The notes under the pieces: model-generated
Told to the model about the DNA's origin: nothing
The model's database searches: none
What the model saw: only the letters and a program-made list of their open reading frames with translations
Shown: positions 1 to 6,445 of the stretch, piece after piece
Layout: every line of letters begins with the position of its first letter
Position numbering within the stretch: the stretch's first letter is position 1
NCBI GenBank assembly: GCA_023038255.1
Contig: CP082927.1
Coordinates: 510,146 to 574,145, forward strand
Reading direction: 5' to 3'
Source: Candidatus Peribacteria bacterium
Lineage (GTDB): Bacteria; Patescibacteriota; Gracilibacteria; Peribacterales; Peribacteraceae
DNA length: 64,000 bases
Position numbers and translations under genes: made by a program

Positions 1-357
1 TTCAATAATCAGCGTGATGTCTTGAGATGCCTGTGAACTGCTTGAGGCTTCTTCCAGAGGGGCGGCAGGACGCAGGGAGGTATCTGCAACAACAGTCGAA
101 CGGACGGTTTGTCTCTTGGCTGCGCGTAATGTTCTCCGCAAAATTCTCTGTGCGAGTCTCTGCTGACGGAGAGACGGCTTTGGTGTCACGGACACGGCGT
201 TCCTGCTGGCAACAAAAATCGGTTGCTGCAGTAATCGCGCATGGAACTGTGTGGACTGGAGTGAAACCTGCAAAAATATACCGATACCCACTCCCCACAG
301 GAAGATGCGGGCATAGAATCTGGTCTTGTCTGTGAGTGTGTGTATGTTTGTGACCAT
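1..357 (-). CDS. Membrane-anchored protein, N-terminal part (cut by window edge)
   Basis: An open frame of 119 codons runs from ATG at 357 off the left edge with no stop. The N-terminus has a short hydrophilic stretch (MVTNIHTLTDKTRFYAR) followed by one hydrophobic segment at about residues 18-34, so a single-pass membrane anchor or uncleaved signal is likely. The following region is rich in Arg, Gln and Lys, then Ser/Ala. I recognise no domain in the visible part. A TATAAT box on the minus strand (366-371) lies 8 nt before the ATG and no Shine-Dalgarno is seen, matching the near-leaderless starts elsewhere here. It is divergent from the TrpR-family gene. That the gene is real is supported by the promoter, the hydrophobic profile and the uninterrupted frame; its function is unknown. 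Confidence 0.55.
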   Translation of the reverse strand, partial: MVTNIHTLTDKTRFYARIFLWGVGIGIFLQVSLQSTQFHARLLQQPIFVASRNAVSVTPKPSLRQQRLAQRILRRTLRAAKRQTVRSTVVADTSLRPAAPLEEASSSSQASQDITLIIE

Positions 358-489
358 TTCTTGTTATTATACATTATTTAGACATATTTAGCAATAAGTG
401 GAATAGTACTAAAATGGTGAAAAGAGCATCAAAAGACCAATATTCTGTAGCCAGTTGCTGTGTAGGGCATCTGTGCCTAGAGTAGGGGT

Positions 490-924
490 ATGAAGCGTCG
501 TTTCACTGAAGACAGCTGGCGCAAAGAACCCTGGTTTCTCAGCCTCTGTGCAGCCATGAATTCCTGCAAAAATGAGGAAGAAATCGCGAATCTCTTCCGG
601 GATATTGCGACATTGAGCGAATTGCAGGCAATGGGGGAACGTCTGGAAGTGGCAAAACTTCTCAGCCAGGGCCTCAGTTACCGCCAGGTAGCGGCAAAAA
701 CCGGTGCCAGCACCACAACCGTCACCCGCGTAGCCAATTTCCTGGAAAACGGCGAAGGGGGCTATAGAAAGGTCTTAAACACGCATCGGCACCATAGAAT
801 GAAAGTGGGGATGAAAAGGATCGACACTGCAGAAAAGCCGGATTCCGATCCAACGCCTTCAGAGCAAAAGAAAGACGTTTTACCCATCAAAAAGACTGCG
901 TTGCAGAAGTATTTGGGGTCATAA
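490..924 (+). CDS. yerC: TrpR-family regulator, YerC/YecD type
   Basis: This 144-residue protein matches the YerC/YecD branch of the TrpR superfamily: an all-helical N-terminal part (residues 1-50) and a helix-turn-helix near residues 60-85 with the pattern LSYRQVAAKTGASTTTVTRV. About 50 C-terminal residues (roughly 95-144) are polar, probably disordered and variable. YerC-type proteins are DNA-binding repressors, and TrpR-family members have been proposed to control histidine genes in some bacteria. Here the gene lies directly upstream of hisG in the same direction, which fits a local regulator, but a terminator hairpin at 961-990 separates the two. AGTAGGGG just before the ATG could act as a ribosome site. 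Family assignment is firm; control of hisG is inferred from position. Confidence 0.85.
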   Translation: MKRRFTEDSWRKEPWFLSLCAAMNSCKNEEEIANLFRDIATLSELQAMGERLEVAKLLSQGLSYRQVAAKTGASTTTVTRVANFLENGEGGYRKVLNTHRHHRMKVGMKRIDTAEKPDSDPTPSEQKKDVLPIKKTALQKYLGS

Positions 925-960
925 GGCTAGATAAACTGTGACATCTCGTTGACACACTAA

Positions 961-990
961 GAGGCGGGACTTAGAATGCGCCTCCTTTTT
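961..990 (+). terminator. Rho-independent terminator after yerC
   Basis: GAGGCG (961-966) pairs with CGCCTC (979-984) around a 12-nt loop and is followed by CTTTTT. It lies 37 nt after the yerC stop and ends that transcript, so hisG is probably transcribed from its own promoter. Confidence 0.7.
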
Positions 991-1023
991 AAGAAGGTTG
1001 TTTGCTTGTTGCAGACGTAAAAA

Positions 1024-1064
1024 CCATGAACCGCGTTGGATTCATGGGAAAATGTGATCGATCA
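1024..1064 (+). promoter_or_regulatory. Inverted repeat and palindrome upstream of hisG
   Basis: CCATGAA (1024-1030) and TTCATGG (1041-1047) form a perfect 7-bp inverted repeat with a 10-nt spacer. TGATCGATCA (1055-1064) is a perfect 10-bp palindrome. Both lie 28-68 nt before the hisG ATG. Either could be an operator, possibly for the neighbouring TrpR-family protein, or part of a leader hairpin. Function is inferred only from position and symmetry. Confidence 0.35.
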
Positions 1065-1091
1065 TTGAAAGCATGAATAAGGATGTAGGAA

Positions 1092-1952
1092 ATGCTGCGT
1101 TTTGTTTTACCCACTGGATCGTTGGCAGATGCAGTCAGGAAGTATCTCGCGACGGCTGGCTACCTTGTTCCTCAGCCAGAACGCACTGGTTTGTGCGGGG
1201 TTGTAAATGAGGTCGAGTTTTACCAGCTTGACCGGCGAATGATTCCCCTCTTTTTGCACAGCGGTGAGTATGATGCCGGCCTCACGGGAGAGGATCTGGT
1301 TTTGGCGAGCGGTGTTACACACTTGCGGCCAATTGCCAGGTTTAACTTCTCCCGCGCTAGCGAGCGGCCGACGAAATGGGTGTTGGCTCAAAAAGCCGGT
1401 GCCACCTTTTCCACAGACCGGATTGTGAAAATCGGATGTGAATTGCCTGAGTTTGCGAGACGGATTGTCGGTGAGCGGATTCGCCGGTACACCATTGTTC
1501 CCATCTCCGGCAGCGAAGAACAATGTGTGAGTGCTGGCATCATCGACATGGTGCTGGTGGTGACGGAGAGCGGATCGTCCATCAAGGCGAATGGGCTGGA
1601 GATTGTCCCGGGGTGTGAGAATTTGTTTGAGAGCATGCCAGTGATTGTGGCGCGTCCCGATATCGGAGATGCTGAAAATGAAGCACTCGCGGCGTTGTCC
1701 ATCGCTCTGAGATCAGTTGTCGGCGCCAAAAGCCACATCATGATCACCTTTGACTTCCCGGCGGCGAAGGATGTGATGGAATTGGAACTTCCGGCAGCCG
1801 TTGCTCCAACCATGGCAAAAACAACTAATAACGAGTGGAATGCATGCACCATCTGCGTTCCCATTGCCTTGCAGGGGACGATTCTTGCCAAGATTTCAAA
1901 CGCAGGAGGAAAGAGTATCGTCGTGAGCCCGGTGCAGGGTTACATCTCTTAA
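1092..1952 (+). CDS. hisG: ATP phosphoribosyltransferase, long form (HisG)
   Basis: HisG catalyses the first step of histidine synthesis, joining ATP and PRPP to give phosphoribosyl-ATP. The 286-residue length fits the long, hexameric form. The catalytic part includes GEYDAGLTGEDLV (about residues 58-70) and the PRPP-binding region with GSEEQCVSAGIIDMV and TESGSSIKANGLEIV (about 138-178). The last ~75 residues (about 210-286), ending KSIVVSPVQGYIS, correspond to the ACT-like regulatory domain that binds histidine in long-form enzymes, so feedback inhibition is expected. AAGGAT lies 7-12 nt before the ATG. No other his biosynthesis gene lies in the window. A strong terminator at 2008-2039 follows. 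The family call is firm. Confidence 0.93.
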   Translation: MLRFVLPTGSLADAVRKYLATAGYLVPQPERTGLCGVVNEVEFYQLDRRMIPLFLHSGEYDAGLTGEDLVLASGVTHLRPIARFNFSRASERPTKWVLAQKAGATFSTDRIVKIGCELPEFARRIVGERIRRYTIVPISGSEEQCVSAGIIDMVLVVTESGSSIKANGLEIVPGCENLFESMPVIVARPDIGDAENEALAALSIALRSVVGAKSHIMITFDFPAAKDVMELELPAAVAPTMAKTTNNEWNACTICVPIALQGTILAKISNAGGKSIVVSPVQGYIS

Positions 1953-2007
1953 TCTGCTGATGCGTTGATCAACCCGTGTCTGTGCCCAAAAAGCCCAGAT
2001 GCAACGC

Positions 2008-2039
2008 CCCCGATTTTCGACAGAAGATCGGGGTTTTTT
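2008..2039 (+). terminator. Rho-independent terminator of hisG
   Basis: CCCCGAT (2008-2014) pairs with ATCGGGG (2027-2033), followed directly by six T. The ribD -10 box begins only 4 nt later, so hisG and ribD are separate transcripts. Confidence 0.9.
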
Positions 2040-2042
2040 CTG

Positions 2043-2048
2043 TATACT
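2043..2048 (+). promoter_or_regulatory. -10 box of ribD, leaderless start
   Basis: TATACT lies exactly 6 nt before the ATG at 2055. Transcription starting about 7 nt downstream of the box would begin at the A of the start codon. The box sits just after the hisG terminator, so longer versions of the ribD frame starting upstream would overlap the terminator and are unlikely. Confidence 0.7.
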
Positions 2049-2054
2049 GAAGCC

Positions 2055-3026
2055 ATGCATCACCTGTTTATGCACCGGTGTCTGGAACTTGCCGCGCTTG
2101 GCCGCAAGGATATTGGCAATGGCGCGCTCGTCGGGAGTGTCTTGGTGCGTGACGGAAAAATTATTGCCGAAGGATATCATCGTGCGTTCGGTGAGGCGCA
2201 TGCGGAACGAGCTCTTTTGGAATTATTCACGGATGACATCAGGTCTGATGATAGTCTGTATGTGAATCTGGAGCCGTGCTGCCATCACGGAAAGACGCCG
2301 CCATGCACGGACATCATCATCGAACGCGGTATCAAGCATGTTGTCTACGGAATGTCTGATCCGGATACACGTGTGAGCGGGGAGGGGATTGCGATTCTTC
2401 GGAAAAACGGCATCACCGTCGAAGGTCCTGTGCTGCACGCAGAGTGCGAGTGGTTCAACAGGGGATTTATCTCTGTACGCACAAAGCAGCGTCCGTGGAT
2501 TACTGTGAAAATGGCGAAGACGGGTGATGGAAAAATCGCGAATGACGATGGATCACCGCTTGCAATTACATCACCGCAGCAGAACAAATGGTCGCACGAA
2601 TTTTTGCGAGCACGACATGATGTGATTCTTGTTGGGGTGCAGACAGTTATTAACGACGGTCCTGTTCTGGATGCAAGACTCACTGATCATTCTGATTATC
2701 ATCCGTGGCGCATTGTGCTTGATCCACACGGAAGAATTCCTCATGATGCGAAAGTAGTGAGTGATGATCACGCATCATCAACAATCATTGTTGTCGATCC
2801 ATTGCATCAGAAAAACGTTGAAGCACTGCGGAAAAACGGGGTGCATATTTTTGAAGTACCATCACAGAATGGCATGTTTGTGTGGCAAGAATTGTGGGAG
2901 AAGTTATTGGGATCAGAAGGGGATTTTCGTGGTGTCACGTCGATACTGGTAGAGGGAGGAAGTAAAACATCGGCCATCTTCAAAGATGCATCGATGGTGG
3001 ATATGGATATCAGTCTGATCGGATAG
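2055..3026 (+). CDS. ribD: Riboflavin biosynthesis deaminase/reductase RibD, short C-terminus
   Basis: RibD deaminates the pyrimidine produced by GTP cyclohydrolase II and then reduces its ribosyl side chain. The deaminase domain (about residues 1-145) has the zinc and catalytic motifs GEAHAE and EPCCHHGKTPPC. The reductase domain (about 150-323) has RPWITVKMAKTGDGKIA, a GVQTVINDGPVLDARL segment and ILVEGG near the end. The start at 2055 is chosen because the frame upstream crosses the hisG terminator and the -10 box. Unusually, the protein ends only about 20 residues after VEGG, with SLIG; typical RibD continues some 30-40 residues. Its TAG stop is formed at the edge of a repeat element (3024-3053), which may have truncated the gene. 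It converges on ribBA. Confidence 0.92.
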   Translation: MHHLFMHRCLELAALGRKDIGNGALVGSVLVRDGKIIAEGYHRAFGEAHAERALLELFTDDIRSDDSLYVNLEPCCHHGKTPPCTDIIIERGIKHVVYGMSDPDTRVSGEGIAILRKNGITVEGPVLHAECEWFNRGFISVRTKQRPWITVKMAKTGDGKIANDDGSPLAITSPQQNKWSHEFLRARHDVILVGVQTVINDGPVLDARLTDHSDYHPWRIVLDPHGRIPHDAKVVSDDHASSTIIVVDPLHQKNVEALRKNGVHIFEVPSQNGMFVWQELWEKLLGSEGDFRGVTSILVEGGSKTSAIFKDASMVDMDISLIG

Positions 3027-3098
3027 TGTCACCCTGAGGTCGCTCGAAGGGTGATCATAGACGTGTGCATACTTCGAGTGTCCTCAGCATGACACTTA
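3024..3098. repeat. Inverted pair of REP-like hairpin elements between ribD and ribBA
   Basis: Copy 1 (+ strand, 3030-3053) is CACCCT, a 12-nt loop GAGGTCGCTCGA, and AGGGTG. Copy 2 (minus strand, 3068-3091) is CATGCT, loop GAGGACACTCGA, and AGTATG. Both begin with (A)AGTGTCA. Stem bases differ between copies but still pair. The outer edges supply the stop codons of ribD (TAG, 3024-3026) and ribBA (TAA, 3096-3098). The element probably acts as a two-way terminator or RNA-stabilising hairpin. A third copy lies at 34457-34480. Confidence 0.75.
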
Positions 3099-4304
3099 CA
3101 TATCCAGCAAATGCCCCATCCGCGTTTTTTTCGTGTGCAGATATTTCTTCTGCCTGTCCGACGATGGCTCAATCTGAATCGGCAGTTGCTCTGTGACTTC
3201 CAGTCCAAAGCCCTCCAGTCCGGAAATCTTTTTCGGGTTATTCGTAAGAAGCCGCATGGACCGCACGCCGAGCATTGAGAGAATCTGCGCACCAATACCG
3301 TATTCCCGCAGATCCATCGGGAAACCGAGTTTGATGTTGGCGTCGACCGTATCCAGTCCTTCTTTCTCCTGCAGATCGTACGCGCGGATTTTGTTTGCGA
3401 GGCCAATACCACGTCCTTCCTGGCGCATGTAAATAATCACGCCATTGCCTTCGTCATGAATGCGTTTCATCGCAGCGTCGAGCTGCTCGCCGCAATCGCA
3501 GTGGACAGATCCGAACACATCACCAGTCAGACATTCTGAATGCACGCGAACGAGTGTGGATTTATGTTCGTTGATGATGCCTTTCACAAGTGCAACATGC
3601 TCCGCACCGTGCACTGTATCTTTAAACACTTTCAGCTGCCACGGTCCGGTTTTTGTATCCAGCTTTGCTTCGGATTCTAAAAACACCAGTTCCTCATGCT
3701 GACGGCGATACGCGATTAAATCTGCAATCGTAATGACGAGAAGATTGTGTGCTTTTGCAAACGCCTCAATCGCATCGCGACGCATCATGGTGCCATCGTC
3801 ATTCATCAGTTCACAACCAACCGCGGCCGGTTTGAATCCGGCGAGCCTGGCGAGATCGACCGATGCTTCCGTGTGGCCGGAGCGCACAAGCACACCGCCG
3901 TTTTTGGCACGGAGGGGGAAAATATGACCCGGCCTGCGGAGATCGCCTGGCTGGGCATTTTCTTTAATGGCAGCCAGAATCGTCGCAGTGCGGTCTTTGG
4001 CGGATACGCCTGTTGTCACTCCTTCAGCCGCTTCAATCGAGACCGTAAATGGTGTGCCGAACTTGGATGTGTTGTCTTCGACCATCGGCGGCAGCTCGAG
4101 ATGATGGGCGATCCCCTCGCTCACTGCGAGAAAGACAATGCCGCTCGTGTGGCGGATGATAAACGTCATGGCATCTTCGCTGATCATCTCTGCCGGCATG
4201 ACAAGATCACCTTCATTCTCGCGGTCTTCATCATCAACCACAATGATCATTTTTCCGTTGCGGAGATCGTCCAGCGCAGTGTTGATGGTTGCAAAGTCGG
4301 ACAT
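3096..4304 (-). CDS. ribBA: Bifunctional DHBP synthase / GTP cyclohydrolase II (RibBA)
   Basis: The 402-residue fusion provides both riboflavin precursors. The N-terminal half (about 1-200) is 3,4-dihydroxy-2-butanone-4-phosphate synthase, with DDEDRENEGD near residue 24 and RSGHTEASVDLARLAG near 140. The C-terminal half (about 205-402) is GTP cyclohydrolase II, with zinc cysteines in SECLTGDVFGSVHCDCG and the catalytic RQEGRGIGL. Length and motifs are complete. It is the last gene of the minus-strand set ribE-ribH-ribBA; the 32-nt gap to ribH is filled by heptamer repeats. No FMN riboswitch-like leader is visible in front of this set. It converges on ribD across the hairpin pair. Confidence 0.96.
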   Translation of the reverse strand: MSDFATINTALDDLRNGKMIIVVDDEDRENEGDLVMPAEMISEDAMTFIIRHTSGIVFLAVSEGIAHHLELPPMVEDNTSKFGTPFTVSIEAAEGVTTGVSAKDRTATILAAIKENAQPGDLRRPGHIFPLRAKNGGVLVRSGHTEASVDLARLAGFKPAAVGCELMNDDGTMMRRDAIEAFAKAHNLLVITIADLIAYRRQHEELVFLESEAKLDTKTGPWQLKVFKDTVHGAEHVALVKGIINEHKSTLVRVHSECLTGDVFGSVHCDCGEQLDAAMKRIHDEGNGVIIYMRQEGRGIGLANKIRAYDLQEKEGLDTVDANIKLGFPMDLREYGIGAQILSMLGVRSMRLLTNNPKKISGLEGFGLEVTEQLPIQIEPSSDRQKKYLHTKKTRMGHLLDM

Positions 4305-4313
4305 TATCTTTTT

Positions 4314-4345
4314 GGTTACAGGTGATAGGTTATGGGTTATCGGGA
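4314..4345. repeat. Heptanucleotide tandem repeat, ribH-ribBA gap
   Basis: Successive 7-nt units read GGTTACA, GGTGATA, GGTTATG, GGTTATC, then a degenerate GGGATTC. The ribH stop codon (complement of tta, 4337-4339) falls inside one unit. The units belong to the GGTTATG/GGTGATT family seen near 19.5 and 23.6 kb. Confidence 0.75.
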
Positions 4346-4819
4346 TTCTTTGATTGAGCTCAAACTAGAAAGACTGTGAAGCACTGCAAGGGCGGCTTCA
4401 ATTCCTTTGCTTTCATTGCCGAAACAGCGCCTGCGTGCGTCTTCGATAGTGTTGACGTAGAGCACTTCGAACGCAAACGGAATATGGTACGTGAGCTGCG
4501 TTTCCATTATGCCGTTTGTTGCTGCTTCTGCGAGGAGTCTTGCGTGATGTGTTTCGCCTTCAACAATAATGCCGAAGCCAATCAGCGCATCGACCTTTTC
4601 CTCTTCTGCAAGCGCTGCGCCGATCAATGGGATTTCAAAAGAACCGGGAGCCGGATACACAATAATGTTCGCATCACTGAGTCCTGCAGCAACAAATGTT
4701 TTCTTCGCACCCTCAATCAATCCATTGATTTCTTCCTCATAATACGACGACGCGACGATGCCGATTTTCCAATTGGAATCGACGGCAGCCGGAAAGGAAA
4801 TGGTGTGATCTTTTTTCAT
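4337..4819 (-). CDS. ribH: 6,7-dimethyl-8-ribityllumazine synthase (RibH)
   Basis: RibH condenses the RibD product (after dephosphorylation) with dihydroxybutanone phosphate to give lumazine. It usually assembles as pentamers or 60-mer shells. The 160 residues include APGSFEIPL (about 57-65) for substrate binding and GIIVEGETHHARLL (about 83-96) with the catalytic histidine pair. The start ATG at 4819 overlaps the ribE stop as ATGA, so translation is probably coupled. No Shine-Dalgarno is visible. The last residues (SLSSLSSIKESR) are low-complexity. Confidence 0.95.
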   Translation of the reverse strand: MKKDHTISFPAAVDSNWKIGIVASSYYEEEINGLIEGAKKTFVAAGLSDANIIVYPAPGSFEIPLIGAALAEEEKVDALIGFGIIVEGETHHARLLAEAATNGIMETQLTYHIPFAFEVLYVNTIEDARRRCFGNESKGIEAALAVLHSLSSLSSIKESR

Positions 4820-5382
4820 AGACGGGAGGAAAGAATGTAACGACCGAGAATATCTGTTTCAATATTCACACGATCACCGGTCTTGAGTGATCCGAGTGTC
4901 GTGTTGGAAAGTGTATGCGGAATAAGAGCGACCGTACACACTGCATCGACCATAGATGCAACTGTCAGCGACACACCATCAATCGCAATCGAACCCTTCT
5001 CAATCACAAACGGAACCAGCGCATCAGGAAGAACAATTTCCAAGACCCCAATGTCCAATGTCCAATGTCCAATGTCCGTCGTCCCCTCCACATGCCCCTG
5101 CACAATATGTCCTTCAAAACGATCGCTGACTTTGAGTGCTCTTTCCAGATTCACAACATCACCACTTTTGAGATCACCAAGTGTTGTTTTGCTCAACGTT
5201 TCATCAATCACATCAAACCGCATCGACTGATCATCAAATGCCACAATGCTCAGACACACGCCGGAGACGCAGATGCTCGCACCGAGTTTGATATCGTCAA
5301 ACATTGCCGGGCGTTCAAGAATGAGGCTTCCGTCAGTGCTTTTCAGCACTCCTGCCGTTGCTTCAATAATTCCGGTAAACAT
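4816..5382 (-). CDS. ribE: Riboflavin synthase alpha chain (RibE) with internal heptamer repeat
   Basis: Riboflavin synthase converts two lumazines into riboflavin. Two lumazine-binding barrels are visible: MFTGIIEATAGV at the N-terminus, ETLSKTTLG, and IVQGHVEGT in the first; SIAIDGVSLTV and NTTLG in the second. From ATG at 5382 the length is 188 residues, slightly short of the usual ~200. The start is supported by TATACT at 5391-5396 on the minus strand, 8 nt upstream (near-leaderless); longer frames upstream lack MFTGIIE context. A perfect fourfold CCAATGT repeat (5048-5075) encodes the DIGHWTLDIG segment at about residues 102-111 between the barrels. Gain or loss of one unit would shift the frame. 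It overlaps ribH by 4 nt. Confidence 0.94.
   Translation of the reverse strand: MFTGIIEATAGVLKSTDGSLILERPAMFDDIKLGASICVSGVCLSIVAFDDQSMRFDVIDETLSKTTLGDLKSGDVVNLERALKVSDRFEGHIVQGHVEGTTDIGHWTLDIGVLEIVLPDALVPFVIEKGSIAIDGVSLTVASMVDAVCTVALIPHTLSNTTLGSLKTGDRVNIETDILGRYILSSRL
5048..5075 (-). repeat. Four perfect 7-nt repeats inside ribE
   Basis: CCAATGT is present four times in a row on the + strand (ACATTGG on the coding strand). It lies within the inter-barrel linker of riboflavin synthase. A 7-nt unit in coding DNA is prone to slippage with a frameshift. Confidence 0.9.
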
Positions 5383-5434
5383 GGCAATACAGTATAGCAA
5401 AATTTCCTCATTCCTATCCCTCAATTGCGCTCTT

Positions 5435-6145
5435 TTACTGCACTTTACTAATCGGATACATAATGCGGTTTCCCACTCTGTAGAGGAATTCAAACCACTT
5501 ATGCAGGAGCTCCTGGGTAACAGGCAGTCTGCCGTTTTCCGCATGATACTGTGCGGACGCCGCAAATTTTCCGCCGTACTTTTTCATCAGTGCCAGGCTG
5601 GCCGGACGCTGGTCGACAACCAGGCCGAACTTTCCTTTTGCAGGAGTACAGCGTGCTTCGAAGTGTCGCATGATCACCGTGCCGCCGTAGTACTTCATTG
5701 CTTCCGCGACGTGCAGTGTGGTGAGGTACATGAGTGCTTTCCACGCGATCATCGGAGCGCCACCAGTGAAGATGAGTCCGATTGGTTTGCCCTTAAACTG
5801 TCCTTTGGAATGCGTCTCGTGATCCAGTCCAAACGCGCCCATGCGGTCGATGAGATTTTTGAGATGCGCGGGGACGGAGAAATTCCAGATGGGACTGGCA
5901 AACACAATGCCGCTCGCATCACTCAGAATGGTTTTGATGCGCTGATAATCGGGCTCTGTTGCATTGTCCGGCTCGTAGTCTGCGAGCGTGAAGTGATGGA
6001 GCGACAGATCTTTCAGTCTGATTTTTTCAAACGTCACGCCGGGAACCTGTTTTGTTCCCTCGATAAAAGAGTCGGCAAGGACGTTGGCGTTGCTAGGATC
6101 GTTCATGCCGGCAACGACGACGGCGATCATACAGGGTTTTGTCAT
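5435..6145 (-). CDS. NAD(P)H-dependent FMN reductase / flavodoxin-fold protein
   Basis: The 236-residue protein has the NADPH-dependent FMN reductase fold: an initial strand MIAVVVAGMNDPSNANVLADS with phosphate-binding Ser/Asn, then the family hallmark VFASPIWNFSVPAHLKNLID at about residues 82-101, and IGLIFTGGAP near 123. Such enzymes bind FMN and reduce flavins or quinones in the cytoplasm. The C-terminal ~60 residues (YGGKFAAS to the end) form an extension with a hydrophobic tail. It lies upstream of ribE on the same strand with a 52-nt gap, so a flavin-related role is plausible, but ribE has its own -10 box. The substrate is unknown. Confidence 0.85.
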   Translation of the reverse strand: MTKPCMIAVVVAGMNDPSNANVLADSFIEGTKQVPGVTFEKIRLKDLSLHHFTLADYEPDNATEPDYQRIKTILSDASGIVFASPIWNFSVPAHLKNLIDRMGAFGLDHETHSKGQFKGKPIGLIFTGGAPMIAWKALMYLTTLHVAEAMKYYGGTVIMRHFEARCTPAKGKFGLVVDQRPASLALMKKYGGKFAASAQYHAENGRLPVTQELLHKWFEFLYRVGNRIMYPISKVQ

Positions 6146-6371
6146 ACAGTGAAGTATGGATCATTGTTGCCTTTGCATCAAATCTATCTTTCGTATGTTT
6201 TGTGCCCGGGACACACAACCCCTAGGTCCGGAACTTCCCCTTTTCAGGAATTCCGAGACATGCTGCAACATGCATTTTGCGGAGACGATTTCGTCGGGTT
6301 TGGGTCTGTACAGAGCGAGCTTTGACAGGTGTCCACAACGCTGCTCATTAATTCTTGCCGGATGTGGGGAC

Positions 6372-6419
6372 CTACAATATCTTGGGGTTTCAGTCGTCTA
6401 CAGGCACTACATCGTGTAT
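6372..6419 (+). promoter_or_regulatory. Pair of NrdR-like boxes upstream of nrdJ
   Basis: CTACAATATCTTGGGG (6372-6387) and GCACTACATCGTGTAT (around 6404-6419) both resemble NrdR operators. Their 11-nt cores (6374-6384 and 6406-6416) agree at 8 positions, and the centres are 32 bp apart, the three-helical-turn spacing known for paired NrdR sites. They lie 27-74 nt before the nrdJ ATG. NrdR itself is not in the window. Apart from these boxes the 300-nt gap 6146-6445 shows no other feature I can name. Confidence 0.7.
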
Positions 6420-6445
6420 TTTACTTGTCATTCCTCCCTTGCTTT

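Noticed and set aside
1965-2054. Longer N-terminus for RibD
   Set aside because: It would cross the hisG terminator and the -10 box; the conserved domain begins at 2055.
3193-4353. Several plus-strand frames opposite ribBA
   Set aside because: They are shadows of the conserved enzyme and have no independent support.
5383-5434. FMN riboswitch before the riboflavin genes
   Set aside because: The gap is only 52 nt and contains a -10 box next to the start; there is no room for the RFN structure.
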